From positions 1-5,297 of the forward strand of contig JAHELQ010000402.1 of NCBI GenBank assembly GCA_024644125.1: DNA of 5,297 nucleotides, written 5' to 3'. The stretch comes from Candidatus Aminicenantota bacterium (lineage in GTDB: Bacteria > Acidobacteriota > Aminicenantia > UBA2199). Positions 5,119 through 5,297 of the stretch are shown here, piece by piece. Each line of letters opens with the position of its first letter. Within the stretch, counting starts at the first letter, position 1. The notes beneath the pieces are model-generated. The model was not told where the DNA came from. It searched no databases and was given only the letters and a program-made list of their open reading frames with translations. Both the position numbers and the translations under genes were made by a program.

Positions 5119-5160
5119 TTTTATTTTATCAGGACTTCCGAACCGGGCTTCGAAATAAAA
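5119..5160. repeat. AT-rich inverted repeat around a GC-rich centre
   Basis: TTTTATTT (5119-5126) and AAATAAAA (5153-5160) are perfect inverted copies 26 nt apart. They enclose a GC-rich stretch in which TTCCGAA and TTCGAA can also pair. It lies between two repeat units. As RNA it could fold into a long hairpin on either strand, but I cannot assign a function. Confidence 0.4.
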
Positions 5161-5215
5161 TCGATGAAGGCTTCGAGAAAAGACTGGGGACAGGCAAGCA
5201 GAATTCTTCGTCGAG
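5161..5215. repeat. Degenerate repeat unit, partial and rearranged copy
   Basis: TCGATGAAGGCTTCGAG (5161-5177) is followed by TGGGGACAGGCAAGCA (5185-5200) and ATTCTTCGTCGAG. These are the modules of the flanking copies, but in a different order: the GATGAAGGCTTCGA module comes before the GGGGACAGGC module instead of after it. Confidence 0.7.
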
Positions 5216-5219
5216 GGAA

Positions 5220-5297
5220 AAGATGGGGACAGGCGAAGCAGCATTCGTCGTCGAGATGCACTCGATGAAGGCTTCGATGATTATCTGCGGCATCGCA
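5220..5297. repeat. Degenerate repeat unit, copy 2 (runs to the window edge)
   Basis: Begins AAGATGGGGACAGGCGAAGCA, continues ATTCGTCGTCGAGATGCACTCGATGAAGGCTTCGATGATTA and ends GCGGCATCGCA at the last base. It corresponds closely to 5023-5116. GAAGGCTTC inside it is a perfect short palindrome around one base. The array probably continues outside the window. Confidence 0.75.

Noticed and set aside
5129..5293. 54-codon minus-strand ORF (MPQIIIEAFIEC...) whose start resembles the N-terminus of the 4781-5104 frame at 14 of 17 residues
   Set aside because: The similarity comes from the DNA repeat. The reading frame is not kept past the first 17 codons, because indels put the CTGTCCCC motif in different frames, so it is not a conserved peptide.
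5023..5297. CRISPR-like array
   Set aside because: Only three irregular, shuffled units; there are no equal-length repeats with unique spacers.

Overview
The window is a patchwork of accessory DNA from a bacterium: parts of three mobile or conjugative elements surround a two-gene cassette on the minus strand. The cassette pairs a radical SAM peptide-maturase-like gene with a secreted 6-bladed beta-propeller protein. No ribosomal, tRNA or housekeeping gene is present to fix taxonomy. Such pairings of radical SAM maturases and secreted propellers are typical of Candidatus Aminicenantes/Acidobacteriota-like and Bacteroidota genomes. I lean towards the former, but this is an inference. By eye, composition changes sharply: the cassette is AT-rich, the far right is GC-rich, and the left edge is intermediate.

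Layout: 1-420 (+) is the 3' end of an IS21-type istA transposase gene, with no istB after it. 421-601 is non-coding and holds a 10-bp inverted repeat. 602-1828 (-) is the intact secreted propeller gene. About 1889-3319 is a complete-looking IS3-family element on the minus strand, with near-identical terminal inverted repeats, orfA, orfB and an A9 slippery tract for a -1 frameshift. 3287-4429 (-) is a radical SAM gene that starts at TTG and runs into the IS end at about residue 370; its C-terminal (SPASM-type) part is missing. It has a good sigma70-like promoter at 4487-4516. 4527-4592 (-) is a start-less Cys-containing reading frame that could be the tail of a lost precursor peptide. 4593-4784 (-) is a short ORF with a signal peptide, translationally coupled to 4781-5104 (-), the C-terminal end of a TrbI/VirB10-like conjugation protein. 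5020-5297 is a cluster of degenerate GC-rich direct repeats built around GGGGACAGGC, which supply the false N-terminus of the TrbI fragment and continue past the window edge.

Interpretation: the radical SAM enzyme and the propeller were probably once neighbours in one peptide-modification/export cassette, since both have almost the same GAGGTGAAA(A)CAAA ribosome-binding leader. An IS3 element now separates them. No target-site duplication or obvious maturase 3' half is visible beyond the IS, so the insertion was probably followed by a deletion. The maturase is therefore probably inactive, while the propeller gene remains intact and may be expressed from IS-derived or distant transcription. 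The right side records a separate event that joined a decayed conjugative (Trb/T4SS) locus to the cassette.
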